Under the pieces are notes generated by a model. It did not search any database. It was not told the origin of the DNA and worked only from the letters and a program-made list of their open reading frames with translations. This document shows, in pieces, positions 1 through 8,838 of a stretch of 49,835 nt of DNA. The stretch covers positions 11,883-61,717 of the forward strand of contig MU602708.1 of NCBI GenBank assembly GCA_025201865.1, given 5' to 3'. The stretch comes from Ramicandelaber brevisporus (taxonomy: Eukaryota; Kickxellomycota; Ramicandelaberales; Ramicandelaberaceae). The translations under genes were made by a program, and so were the position numbers. Each line of letters opens with the position of its first letter. Positions within the stretch are counted from its first letter, which is position 1.

Positions 1-107
1 TCAATAAGTTCAGCAATATCCTGTAAATCAATCGCATTGCTACCCTTGTTGCCACATTCACTGCCATTGTTTCTGCTATAATCTCCATTCTTAAAGTGAT
101 GGATATA
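1..107 (-). other. possible coding fragment running off the left edge
   Basis: On the minus strand one frame stays open from a TGA near position 118 to the window edge. It reads as a polar peptide, with stretches such as NNGSECGNKGSNAIDLQDIA. There is no in-frame ATG, so if it is coding it would be an internal exon or part of a gene outside the window. It lies directly outside the left end of the transposon. I do not recognise a family. The call rests only on amino-acid composition. Confidence 0.2.
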
Positions 108-137
108 TTGAAATCATTTCAATTAAGAAAAAAAAAG

Positions 138-251
138 GTTAAGGGGCGTAGCAACGTTGAAAATTTTTTCTGGCTCCAGCGATTTTGTCAGTGGAGCCTG
201 TAGTCAATTTTGTTGCCAAGAATATCGGAAAGAAATGATTGGCTGAAGGGT
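138..251 (+). repeat. left terminal inverted repeat
   Basis: This is the left TIR, matching the reverse complement of 6447-6559 over its whole length at roughly 70-75 percent by eye. The best-kept blocks are the outermost GTTAAGGGGC, the middle segment around 167-210, and TGATTGGCTGAAGGGT at its inner edge. GGCTCCA at 172-178 and TGGAGCC at 192-198 form a short internal dyad. Confidence 0.85.
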
Positions 252-351
252 GGAACGTGTAAGCGAACGAGAAAGGCTGCTGAGGTGAATCAACAACTGC
301 CACACACATCGTCTCTTTGAGCATCATACTTTTTTTAATTACACAATCAAC

Positions 352-3300
352 TTAATTGTTTATGTCAACCAAGGATGGTTCTAGCCTTTTGTTCCTCATC
401 TCCCTGCTCAGTATCCGTCTGATTTCTGCCATCTGCTTTTGTGTGGCATTGTACTTCTCTTTCAGCACCTGTGATTTGGCAAAAGCCAGCATGAACACGC
501 CGCAGTCATAGGTATTCATTTGGCGCGACTCCAACTGCAGAACGACGAATGTCCAGCCGTGCTTCTCCCACTCGAAGCCGCGCTCTGTATGTGCTGGCTC
601 GCCAATCAAGAACTGCCGCTCTCCATCTTCGTCGCTGTTGATACCGGCCAGCTTCTCAACTCCAGGCATACCAGAAGTAAACATCTTTGTCAGGACGCGC
701 TCGAACTTGTTGCGCGATCCTCGCACACCCTCAACAGTGGTGTGTTTGCCATTGAAGGAATCAAAGTAGTACATTGTCATCTCCGTCACGTCGGCAGCAA
801 CCATCGTCCAGTGTTCGTCGGCCAGGATCGGAATCAGATACAAATCGAAGTCGGATGTCCAGCTCTTGCGAGACAATGTAGCGAACTCACTGCTGCCGTT
901 GTCGCTGAACAGTCTGGTGCTGAAGTTGGTGGTGATCCAGTATGGCTGTCGTATCTTCACAGAACAGAGCAAATGCCTGCCGTAGTCATCGACAAATTGG
1001 TTGCTTAATCTCTCATCGTCCCCGAGCTCCTGATTCGGGCCAAAGTCCTCCTTAACAGCCGCTGCAAGAGACTCATCATCCGACAGGGAAATATCGACCA
1101 TGTCGGCAGCTGCTGGAGTCAGAGACTGCGTTGGCTGTGAGAGCGAAATGCTGTCCAGCTGCGACAACGACAATGGCTGCGAGAGAGCTGTTGTGGCTGT
1201 TGCTGCAGATAACTGGCTGGAGGCAGCACTGGTGTTTGATGCATTAGTCTTTCTTTTCGCAGAAGTAGATTTGGCGGCTCGCCTTGTGGATGATGCACGG
1301 CCAGTCGATATGCCATCGTTGTTGCAGCGGACATGGCATTCGAGAGTGCAGAACGGATATTTGTCACCATCTGGAGAATCAAACTGAAGAGACTGGAAGT
1401 ATTTGTTGTTAGCTGGAGTCTTGCCACAAAAATAACATGGCGCTGTAATTCGACTAGAATTGCTCTTGCCACCAGTAGATGCTGCATTGCTGCCGATCTT
1501 TTCGTTATGTTTCCAAATAAATCGCAGAACAGCGATCTCAATCAGCGAATCACAACGCACAGTAAGATTGACATAGGCAGTGGGGCTGTTAAGCTTCTCA
1601 CCACACGACCATTTCTGGTTTGCACTGAGAGCCTTCTGTACATGTGGGCCATACTTTTCTTCGACTGGCGCTCTTCTCGGCGTATCTGAAGGCATATTAT
1701 CATGGCTAATGTAGAGACCGCGAGGCTTCTCGCACTTTGAGCAAGTGATGAAAGCGCGGATATACGGACTAGTGCAAACTTGTCTGTCATTGTTGCTGCT
1801 GCTGTTGCTGCAGCCTTTAGTAACACGTTTTTGCGAAGCGGAGAGCAAGCTGGGTTTTTTCAACGGCGATATACCAGCATTCTCTCTGGCCCACTGTGGA
1901 TCAGCTATTGCTTTGGCTGCCAGCTCGTCCGGGTCAATGTCTCTGCTTTGCTCAGTGGTAATCAAAGCAGCTGGTACAAACACGCTGTGATCGCCGTCGC
2001 GTGGACCACCGCACACTAAACACGCGCTATTGTCGCAGCGCTTAATTTGAGTAATGAATTCAGCGCATCTTACGTGTGCATCCATAGCAGCATAAACTGG
2101 CCGCAGGTCGTTGTCGTTACGCCATTTATACAATCTATCCAGCATTTCAACTCTTGGTTTTTCGATTCCACATTTAGCCAGAAACAAGAGCAATAATCGC
2201 AGTGAATCACCATGGTTGCGCGGGCCCACATTAGCCGCGTTGCCAACTTGAGCAAAATGCTCAACTACTTTTGCTGCTGCGGCATTAATCATCTCCTGAA
2301 ACTGATCAAAGACTGTACTGTATGCTTCAGCTTCAGGTGTGCCAGGAGCAAAATCACCACTTTTGCGCTTGTCAGTGGCGAGTTTGACTTCTGCCTCGAT
2401 ATGAGAAAACAGACCAGGATCGTTGCGGTAGTCATAGTTGTTGGCTTTGGCTGCATCAATATCCTCAACATTAATACCACCATCCTCCTCCTCCTCCTCA
2501 TTTCCATTGTCAGAATCTTGGCCAGTTTCATCCTCAGCAATCACAGTCTTAGCCCATTCCTCAAAAATGGCAGCAACTCCATTTGTAATTTCCTCGGCAA
2601 TTGACTTGCTAGCTGCTTCTTTTGCGATTTTTTCTGCAAATTTCACCAGTGCTTCCCGAAGTTGGCCTACATTATTACAGCGGTCAAGTTCCAAGGCGAG
2701 GTTGTGAAATTGTAGAGAATCAAGTACACCAACATAGGATCTCAGTTTACCAGAGAACATGGACATGCTTCTTTCAACCTCATTAAAAGCGCTCCTACCA
2801 GAGCAGTTCCTAATGATGGCAACATAGTCAAAGTCACCCATGGAAAAAAATGCTAACAAACTAACTCGGTTTCTCCCATGTTTGCCATTACGATCGGAGC
2901 CGCCATCGACAGACCCAACAACACATCGACCGCGGTTGTCCCGCTCTGGCGACTGCGCAAAATCGATTGCGTCGCTGAACGGCGGCCAGTTTGATGGTCG
3001 TACACTGTTCCCGTCCTTTTCAAACGACTGATAAAAATATAATAAGTGTGTTGCTGAAATCGCTGTATCACGTGAACACCTCCTTCCCACCAAGCTATCC
3101 ACCTTTTTTTCTATGTCTGTCGACGCCGAGCATGTTGGGCCGCAAGCCTCCCCGCCATAGCCACCACCACAGACACAGCCGGCTTTGATAACGGCCATAA
3201 TTGTTGATAAATCAAGAGTGCAATGACCAGCAAACGTAGATCCATTAAAAGTTCCGTCATTCACTGAATAGAAATGGTGCAGCGGCTTGAAATGGCCAGG

Positions 3301-6096
3301 ATATTGAGGTGGAATGGCACAGAATGCCGTCAAAGATGGAATCAACGCTGCTCCGCAACTGTAGTCATGACTGGCTGCGCGCATTGAATGGCCGCTGTTG
3401 GCAGCAGTTCCAGTCTTGCCCTTGCCAAGTCGTAGCTTTAAACCAGGTTTGGTCCTGGCTAAGGCAATGCCAGCATGATGCGGGCCAGCCAACACAATTC
3501 GGGCCTTGTCGTCGCTTGACAAAAAGTAGCAGTAGCCACCGTGGTTGCGGTTGAGTTGGATAATGAGAGCCTTCGTGGTATTAATGGTGGTGATTGCCTC
3601 TCCTTTGCGTGGATGGTCGGGGTGAAGATCACGGTCAATGCGTGAAGGACGATAAGGAAGCAACGAAGTGTACTTCCCGGCAGCATGGGTTCTGACACTG
3701 GGGGGCAGGAATTGATATTGGAAGCTCCTCTGGCTTGGGATAAGAACCTCTGGGTAATTCTTGGAACAGAGGGCTGATGTTGATCTATACAAACCAGCGA
3801 TACTCCCATCAAAGCGAGGCACAGAGACTCTGTCGGCAGGTGCATAGACTGCACTTTGGCTAGCAAGTACAGTCCTTGCAAGACTGTAAAACTCCATATA
3901 GTCTGATCTGCGAGATGCGGGTGTTCCATCATTCCAATCAGCACTGCTGCCAGTCTCCTCCATAACACTCCTATCCATTCCTCTTTCGGTGCCCACCTCG
4001 TTGTTAATAAACACAGCTATATTGAGCACATTCGCGAACATGCGAGCATACTCTAGATCATCATATGTTACATATTTTTCAATCAATTTTTTAATTGTAT
4101 TGGCAAAGCATGTTTCACTTGATGGTGGAGGTGTGATTCCGGCAGCCTTAATGGTATCCATAATGTCAATTGTGAGCCCAGAGCCAGATTGTAAAATATC
4201 GAGAACCCTGAAGCAAACATTGCGCACACGCTGATCACCAAGTTCAAGTCGCCGCACAAATGTATACACTTGCTCTGCGCTGCGACGAAGCCGCTTCAGT
4301 GCATCTGGAGAGTCATTATCAAGCGGAGCAATTAGAACTCTCTTTGTCGCTGGCTTTTTGTGAACGACAAATACGACAAAACGAGTAGAGGCGATCATGC
4401 AGTATTCATAACCATGGTTGTACTGGCTGAGGTTGCGAGTGCGCTGTGGCAAAAGTGGATCAGCAAAAACTGGTATCTTTTTTTTACGCGAAACCTCAAG
4501 AAGCGTATCAATGTTGATTCTGTTGCTGTTTTTGTGGTTGCTGCCATTACCATTACCATTGTCACTAGTATTTGTTCTCATTTGTTTACCAATCTGGCCA
4601 GCTTCCTGCACCCATTCACCGATGATACAAGAGTCTGAGCCTGTATCAGAATATGTTCCTGCACGGTTAAGATTCTTAGTGCGCTCTAACTGCTGTTGCT
4701 CGATAGAAATACGCACTGTAATAACGGCCTGCAGCAACTGTTCGCATTTCGTGGCTGAAGTGCGTGGATCAAGCCCAGAAAACAACACCTTGCTATCGGG
4801 ATTAAATGTACAATAATGGATCAGTGTCACCATATTAGCATCCAGCCGGGTGGCGAGCAAATCAAGGAAGCAAGCGGTGTTGATGTTGGTGCGAGAAGCA
4901 GCGAGGTTCGTGTAGTACTTGGTGCGTCGTCTGGGTGGAGACCGAGGAGAAACCAGCGAGCCTGAATAGCCACTATCATCATTGCCTGCGTCAGAATCTG
5001 TGTCAGCATCAACGTCACTATCGGCAGCGGAACCAGCAGAAATGCGCACAACCTCATTCTCAATCTGAGTGAATAAAGGAGAGCTGAGCAGGTCGGCGGC
5101 GGTGGTTGAATCTCTTGATGGCATACCGCTGCGGCGAGCATCAGCGAGTTTAACTAAACCAGCGAACAAACAGGGAGATGTCGCGGACCTCAATCGACTG
5201 GCAGTGTCCAAGGCCCAGGCAGCAGCAGCCAAAGAAGAAAATGTGAACTGACCAACAGCTCTACCCTCCTCATCATCTGAAAAGATGTAGCCGCCGTCGC
5301 GGAAGACAGTTTGCAAATCCTCGCCTAGCTGAGTCATGCCAGGCAAAACCTTGTCGGCGGGAGAATCCAGGTCAAGCCAATAGTCAGCAGCAGGAACAAA
5401 GCCAGTCGGAGCCGCCGAAGCCATTGTGCCACGGACAGGGGAATCAAACACGCTGGTAGCACGAGTGGACTCGGTACTCTGCGAGCTGGCTGGTGTGGGC
5501 AAAAACAGACCCGCAGGCGATGAAGCGTGACGCTTGAAAGTTGGGCTGTTGACAAACCCCAGCTGCCGCGGAGTGACAGAGCGGGAAGCTGAAAAGCCAG
5601 GCGACGACAGCGGAGTGGGTGTAGACGAGCTGGTATCTGCTGCACGAGACTTCTTGCGCTTCAAGGATCTCGCACGCTCCTGGAGCCATCGTGCAGCTTC
5701 GTCGTTGCTCATACTCTGCTGCTGCTCCACACTGATTCCAGCAGCCAACATTGCCTGAATTGGCCGACGCTGGTAGCAAACCATAAGGATATCACGAGTG
5801 ACATCCATTTTGGAAACACGCACAAAACCATATAATGGCTCAGATAGCTCAACCGGATCCCATTCGTTCTTCGTGAGGCCAACGTAGCAGCGAGGATCAA
5901 GGTCTTCGAGTTTCGGAAACATGGAGCGCGACGCAGTGGCACTGGTGTACAAGTCGGCACACGTCATGGAGCGAGTGACTTCCACCTCCATAAAAGCTTT
6001 GAGAATTGCCGCGCTAGCTGGAGTGCCGATGGAGACGATTGTGGAAACGAGCAGTGGCTGTGTCGAAGCAGCGGCTGCAGTAGATGTAGCGGACAT
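352..6096 (-). CDS. transposase-like protein: DDE core plus C-terminal Ulp1 protease
   Basis: The protein has 1914 residues from the first in-frame ATG (6094-6096). The frame stays open a further 17 codons upstream, but only from a TTG. The first third is Ser/Ala-rich and low in complexity. The middle has a DDE-like series: SSDDKA (DD codons 3508-3513), SVDGGSD (first Asp at 2905-2907) and NEVERSM (Glu codon of VER at 2773-2775). The first gap is about 200 residues and the second about 44. A Cys-rich stretch (GCVCGGGYGGEACGPTC) lies between the first two acidic positions. Further Cys clusters follow (CSKCEKPRGLY, CYFCGK, CTLECHVRC). The last 220 or so residues form a C48 cysteine protease with the expected His (DEHWTMV), Asp (YYFDSF), Gln and Cys (RQMNTYDCGVF, Cys codon 502-504). 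From memory the DDE motifs resemble long uncharacterised cnidarian and sponge proteins. No stop or frameshift is seen. Activity is inferred. Confidence 0.8.
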   Translation of the reverse strand: MSATSTAAAASTQPLLVSTIVSIGTPASAAILKAFMEVEVTRSMTCADLYTSATASRSMFPKLEDLDPRCYVGLTKNEWDPVELSEPLYGFVRVSKMDVTRDILMVCYQRRPIQAMLAAGISVEQQQSMSNDEAARWLQERARSLKRKKSRAADTSSSTPTPLSSPGFSASRSVTPRQLGFVNSPTFKRHASSPAGLFLPTPASSQSTESTRATSVFDSPVRGTMASAAPTGFVPAADYWLDLDSPADKVLPGMTQLGEDLQTVFRDGGYIFSDDEEGRAVGQFTFSSLAAAAWALDTASRLRSATSPCLFAGLVKLADARRSGMPSRDSTTAADLLSSPLFTQIENEVVRISAGSAADSDVDADTDSDAGNDDSGYSGSLVSPRSPPRRRTKYYTNLAASRTNINTACFLDLLATRLDANMVTLIHYCTFNPDSKVLFSGLDPRTSATKCEQLLQAVITVRISIEQQQLERTKNLNRAGTYSDTGSDSCIIGEWVQEAGQIGKQMRTNTSDNGNGNGSNHKNSNRINIDTLLEVSRKKKIPVFADPLLPQRTRNLSQYNHGYEYCMIASTRFVVFVVHKKPATKRVLIAPLDNDSPDALKRLRRSAEQVYTFVRRLELGDQRVRNVCFRVLDILQSGSGLTIDIMDTIKAAGITPPPSSETCFANTIKKLIEKYVTYDDLEYARMFANVLNIAVFINNEVGTERGMDRSVMEETGSSADWNDGTPASRRSDYMEFYSLARTVLASQSAVYAPADRVSVPRFDGSIAGLYRSTSALCSKNYPEVLIPSQRSFQYQFLPPSVRTHAAGKYTSLLPYRPSRIDRDLHPDHPRKGEAITTINTTKALIIQLNRNHGGYCYFLSSDDKARIVLAGPHHAGIALARTKPGLKLRLGKGKTGTAANSGHSMRAASHDYSCGAALIPSLTAFCAIPPQYPGHFKPLHHFYSVNDGTFNGSTFAGHCTLDLSTIMAVIKAGCVCGGGYGGEACGPTCSASTDIEKKVDSLVGRRCSRDTAISATHLLYFYQSFEKDGNSVRPSNWPPFSDAIDFAQSPERDNRGRCVVGSVDGGSDRNGKHGRNRVSLLAFFSMGDFDYVAIIRNCSGRSAFNEVERSMSMFSGKLRSYVGVLDSLQFHNLALELDRCNNVGQLREALVKFAEKIAKEAASKSIAEEITNGVAAIFEEWAKTVIAEDETGQDSDNGNEEEEEDGGINVEDIDAAKANNYDYRNDPGLFSHIEAEVKLATDKRKSGDFAPGTPEAEAYSTVFDQFQEMINAAAAKVVEHFAQVGNAANVGPRNHGDSLRLLLLFLAKCGIEKPRVEMLDRLYKWRNDNDLRPVYAAMDAHVRCAEFITQIKRCDNSACLVCGGPRDGDHSVFVPAALITTEQSRDIDPDELAAKAIADPQWARENAGISPLKKPSLLSASQKRVTKGCSNSSSNNDRQVCTSPYIRAFITCSKCEKPRGLYISHDNMPSDTPRRAPVEEKYGPHVQKALSANQKWSCGEKLNSPTAYVNLTVRCDSLIEIAVLRFIWKHNEKIGSNAASTGGKSNSSRITAPCYFCGKTPANNKYFQSLQFDSPDGDKYPFCTLECHVRCNNDGISTGRASSTRRAAKSTSAKRKTNASNTSAASSQLSAATATTALSQPLSLSQLDSISLSQPTQSLTPAAADMVDISLSDDESLAAAVKEDFGPNQELGDDERLSNQFVDDYGRHLLCSVKIRQPYWITTNFSTRLFSDNGSSEFATLSRKSWTSDFDLYLIPILADEHWTMVAADVTEMTMYYFDSFNGKHTTVEGVRGSRNKFERVLTKMFTSGMPGVEKLAGINSDEDGERQFLIGEPAHTERGFEWEKHGWTFVVLQLESRQMNTYDCGVFMLAFAKSQVLKEKYNATQKQMAEIRRILSREMRNKRLEPSLVDINN

Positions 6097-6446
6097 GGCT
6101 GGTGGAAGGTAGGGAGTGGTGTAGCACTGCAAACTGGAAAGCAACAAGAGGACAAGGCACTGTCAGTATACACCGTTGGAAAGTGGTCTATCGACTACAA
6201 AATAAGAAGCAGCAGCGACATGACGAGTTCATGCTGCTTGTCGGGTCGTAGCTGTGGCCGGTACATACATGCTAGACTGGGCACTGGATATGAACAGTGA
6301 GCTTGAATTGAGCAGGATAGTCGAGAAGCTTCAAAGGTGATGATAAAAAAAGATAGCGTCGTTTCAAAGTCTGAACAAAGAAGGGTAGCATATTTTTTGG
6401 TCAAAAGAGCCGTTCGTAGTCATAGCCTGCCGCTCAGCCACAGCCT

Positions 6447-6559
6447 ACCCCTCAACCAATCACCTTTCCTTGTAAAATCTTTCACAACAAAATTGGCTAC
6501 AGGCTCCAGCGCACAGGTTAGAGCCAGAAAGATTTTTTAGAAGTGTGATGCCCCTTAAC
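6447..6559 (-). repeat. right terminal inverted repeat
   Basis: This is the right TIR, pairing with 138-251. Its outer edge reads GCCCCTTAAC. The internal dyad is GGCTCCA at 6502-6508 with TAGAGCC at 6519-6525, one mismatch worse than on the left. About 350 bp separate the inner edge from the transposase ATG, leaving room for its promoter. Confidence 0.85.
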
Positions 6560-6649
6560 GAGGATGAGTTAAATTAAAAACAATACAAAACAAAACAACG
6601 ATTAAGCTGATAATAATAAGAGATGGGATGATGGTGATAACTTGTTGAT

Positions 6650-8527
6650 TTAGAGGAATGCAAAGTACTTGTCGAGGTCTGCAATCAGCGAAGGGGATGT
6701 GAGCTTGATCACCATGCCAACGATGCCATCCGGGCGAATGACAACCACGGGGGTATCCGCGAGAGTCTTGACTGGCCATGATGGCGGCGTGGCACTAATG
6801 GCGGTTGCAAAGTCATTCGACTCGCTGTCCTTGAACTTGGCCAGCGACGAGCTCGATGTCGACGACGCCAAGGTGGTGACCGCAGCAACGGAACGGATTG
6901 GACGCGGATAACTGCCCTTGTGCGGCTTGCGCGCAATGACATCTCCAAAGTCTGCAATCTTGTCATTCAGCTTCTGGACGAGACCATCCAAATCAGCCAG
7001 CACGGATGCGATGGCGGCTTGATCCTCGTCAGCTGACTCAGGCAGGATAACCACGAGATGGAACATGACATCTGACGCCATCACCTTGTGGAATCTGGCA
7101 ATCTCGCCATTGTCGGCAGCACTCACCACGTCCCCATTAGGTAGACGACATCCAATCTGCATAAAACTGTTCATTCCACTGATGTTGTACGAGCCCCCAT
7201 TTGAAGCAGTCTGGATCAATGCTGAATTCTCATACTGCAATGCAATCTGCGAATTACGGAGATTGATTCGTTGCAAGACAAAGTTGGGGAGATACGGAAG
7301 TATAAAGCGACGCATAAAGCGGCCCAGCCAGCGCGAGGACTGAACAACACACATCAAGCCACCAGCAAGGCGCACCACGCTGGCAGCAATCGGGCGACGC
7401 TCGTCTTCATACGCCTGGAGAACGAGCTTGCGATCAGCAGTTGGATCTTTCAGAGCGATGGCCAGCTTCCAAGCCAAGTCAAACGAGTCCAGAATGCCAG
7501 TGTTCATGCCTTGGCCACCAGCGGGACTGTGTGAATGAGCAGCATCGCCGGCAATAAGCACGCGGCCCTGAGATGGACCGTCGCAGTCAATGTAGCGTGA
7601 GGCGAGGCGCTCGTTGACCTTGAAGGTAGTGATCCAAGTGATATTGCTGATCTCAATGGTCAGCTTGTCGCCAGCCAGCATCTTCACAGTCTCAACAAAC
7701 TCTTCAGTCGTCAAAGCTTTGCCCTTCTTGACGGCTTCTGGATCATACAGCCCGCGCTCGTAAATGAGACGGCGACGATACGCGGCTGGATCAGCGGGAA
7801 CTTGGCTGGGAAGCGGCACAACCAGCAGCGAAATGCCACTGCCAGCAATGTTGCATGGGTCGGCCGGAATGTTGCCAACGACATCGCAGTCAGCCATGGC
7901 GTACTCGGCATCGTACTGCTCGCCTTCAAATTTCCAACCCATCTTCTTGCGCACCACAGAGTGGCATCCATCGCAGCCAACGAGATAACGGGCTCGAATG
8001 GTCAATGTTTCACCGCCATTGTCGCGCGAGTGGACATCATCCTTGTATTGAATCTTGTACCAGTCAGCGGCTTCGCCAGTCTTCTCGCGCTTGATGACAG
8101 TCGCAACCACGCCGTCGTCTGTGAAAGATACATCCTTGAACTCCATTGCACGCTCCACCTCGACACCGCCGTGCTGCTTGAGCTGTTCTGCAAAGATACG
8201 CTCAGTCACATTTTGCTCCAGCATCATTATGTAGGGATGCTTTGTGGGGAGGTTAGCAAAGTTCAGAGAGAATGCAACCTCACCGTCAAAGACCATCGAA
8301 AGACCCTTGGGCTTGCCAGCAACCTTGTCAACTTCGGGGAAAATATCGAGCTGGTCAAGCACCTCACTACTACGTGGCTGGTACCCAAGCGCGCGCGAAG
8401 TGTTAGTCGGGAACGGAGACACGTCTACGATGCGGCACAGCACCCCGAGACGGCGCAGGCAATACCCAAGATGCAGTCCGGTTGGGCCAGCGCCAACTAT
8501 CAGTACGTCTGTATCGAATTGTGACAT
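6650..8527 (-). CDS. FAD-dependent aromatic hydroxylase (phenol 2-monooxygenase-like)
   Basis: This 625-residue protein belongs to the class A flavin monooxygenases, which use NADPH and O2 to hydroxylate aromatic rings. The N-terminal dinucleotide fold is VLIVGAGPTGLHLGYCLRR (residues about 8-26). The DG motif reads YLVGCDGCHSVVRKKMGW (about residue 185). The FAD ribityl motif is RVLIAGDAAHSHSPAGGQGM (about residue 330). The last 150 residues resemble the thioredoxin-like tail of phenol hydroxylases and end with VVIRPDGIVGMVIKL. There is no signal peptide or membrane segment, so it is probably cytosolic. The substrate cannot be read from the sequence; phenol, salicylate-like and resorcinol-like substrates are all used in this family. 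The gene stands alone, with no catabolic partner next to it. The ATG at 8527 fits the usual start just before the Rossmann strand. Confidence 0.9.
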   Translation of the reverse strand: MSQFDTDVLIVGAGPTGLHLGYCLRRLGVLCRIVDVSPFPTNTSRALGYQPRSSEVLDQLDIFPEVDKVAGKPKGLSMVFDGEVAFSLNFANLPTKHPYIMMLEQNVTERIFAEQLKQHGGVEVERAMEFKDVSFTDDGVVATVIKREKTGEAADWYKIQYKDDVHSRDNGGETLTIRARYLVGCDGCHSVVRKKMGWKFEGEQYDAEYAMADCDVVGNIPADPCNIAGSGISLLVVPLPSQVPADPAAYRRRLIYERGLYDPEAVKKGKALTTEEFVETVKMLAGDKLTIEISNITWITTFKVNERLASRYIDCDGPSQGRVLIAGDAAHSHSPAGGQGMNTGILDSFDLAWKLAIALKDPTADRKLVLQAYEDERRPIAASVVRLAGGLMCVVQSSRWLGRFMRRFILPYLPNFVLQRINLRNSQIALQYENSALIQTASNGGSYNISGMNSFMQIGCRLPNGDVVSAADNGEIARFHKVMASDVMFHLVVILPESADEDQAAIASVLADLDGLVQKLNDKIADFGDVIARKPHKGSYPRPIRSVAAVTTLASSTSSSSLAKFKDSESNDFATAISATPPSWPVKTLADTPVVVIRPDGIVGMVIKLTSPSLIADLDKYFAFL

Positions 8528-8838
8528 TGCCGTCGTTACAACAACGTTTGTATGCCTGTAAGTTACAAAGCAAAAAAAAAAAAGTTCGTGTGTGCGTCTG
8601 TTTGTGTTAGTTATGTGTGTGTAAGCAAGTCATCTGTGTGACTATGGAAACAAAAAGCAGATGACCAGCTAACCATTTATACCAGAGAACAAAAAAAGAC
8701 GGAGGAGTCGCGGCGGCACACCACTCTGTCCTTCCCAGCTATGTCGGCTCCGATTGATCGGGGCCGAGGCACAATCCTTTACACGGTTTGAATGTGGTTA
8801 GCTTTACATCCTTTTCATTAAAAAAAAGGTGAAATATA
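8528..8838. other. spacer between monooxygenase and transporter genes
   Basis: No gene is seen. Next to the monooxygenase start are an A-rich run at 8571-8582 and GT-rich sequence at 8585-8640. The strongest structure is the near-palindrome at 8744-8767. The right end is the 3' flank of the transporter gene. Confidence 0.6.
8744..8767. promoter_or_regulatory. dyad with CCG-N6-CGG, possible Zn2Cys6 factor site
   Basis: TCGGCTCCG, six bases, then CGGGGCCGA form an inverted repeat with one mismatch. Its core is CCG-N6-CGG (8750-8761), an everted CGG pair of the kind bound by fungal Zn2Cys6 activators. It lies about 220 bp upstream of the monooxygenase start, and aromatic catabolic genes in fungi are often controlled by such factors. 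It could equally be an RNA hairpin or chance. Confidence 0.35.

Larger units (their letters stand above)
138..6559 (-). mobile_element. DNA transposon with about 113-bp TIRs, carrying a DDE-Ulp1 gene
   Basis: The two ends are imperfect inverted repeats of each other, at 138-251 and 6447-6559. Both start TTAAGGGGC and share the blocks TTTCTGGCTC, TGGAGCCTGTAG and CAATTTTGTTG, then TGATTGG(C/T)TGA(A/G)GGGT. Between them lies one long minus-strand gene with features of a DDE transposase and an intact frame. TTAA occurs at both outer edges, so it may be a TTAA target duplication (the habit of piggyBac and Kolobok elements) or simply part of the repeat. The size of 6.4 kb and the Ulp1 domain are unlike ordinary piggyBac elements. 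KDZ (Kyakuja-Dileera-Zisupton) elements also carry Ulp1 domains but make longer duplications. The superfamily is therefore left open. The right end lies about 90 bp beyond the stop codon of the neighbouring monooxygenase gene. Confidence 0.85.

Noticed and set aside
138-6559. Assigning the transposon to the KDZ superfamily because of its Ulp1 domain
   Set aside because: KDZ elements have a different transposase plan and longer target duplications; here the flanks do not show a long duplication, so only the general class is given.
1-6650. Host gene split by the transposon, joining the left-edge fragment with sequence right of 6559
   Set aside because: The right flank up to the monooxygenase stop is only 90 bp of AT-rich non-coding-looking DNA, with no frame continuing the left fragment.
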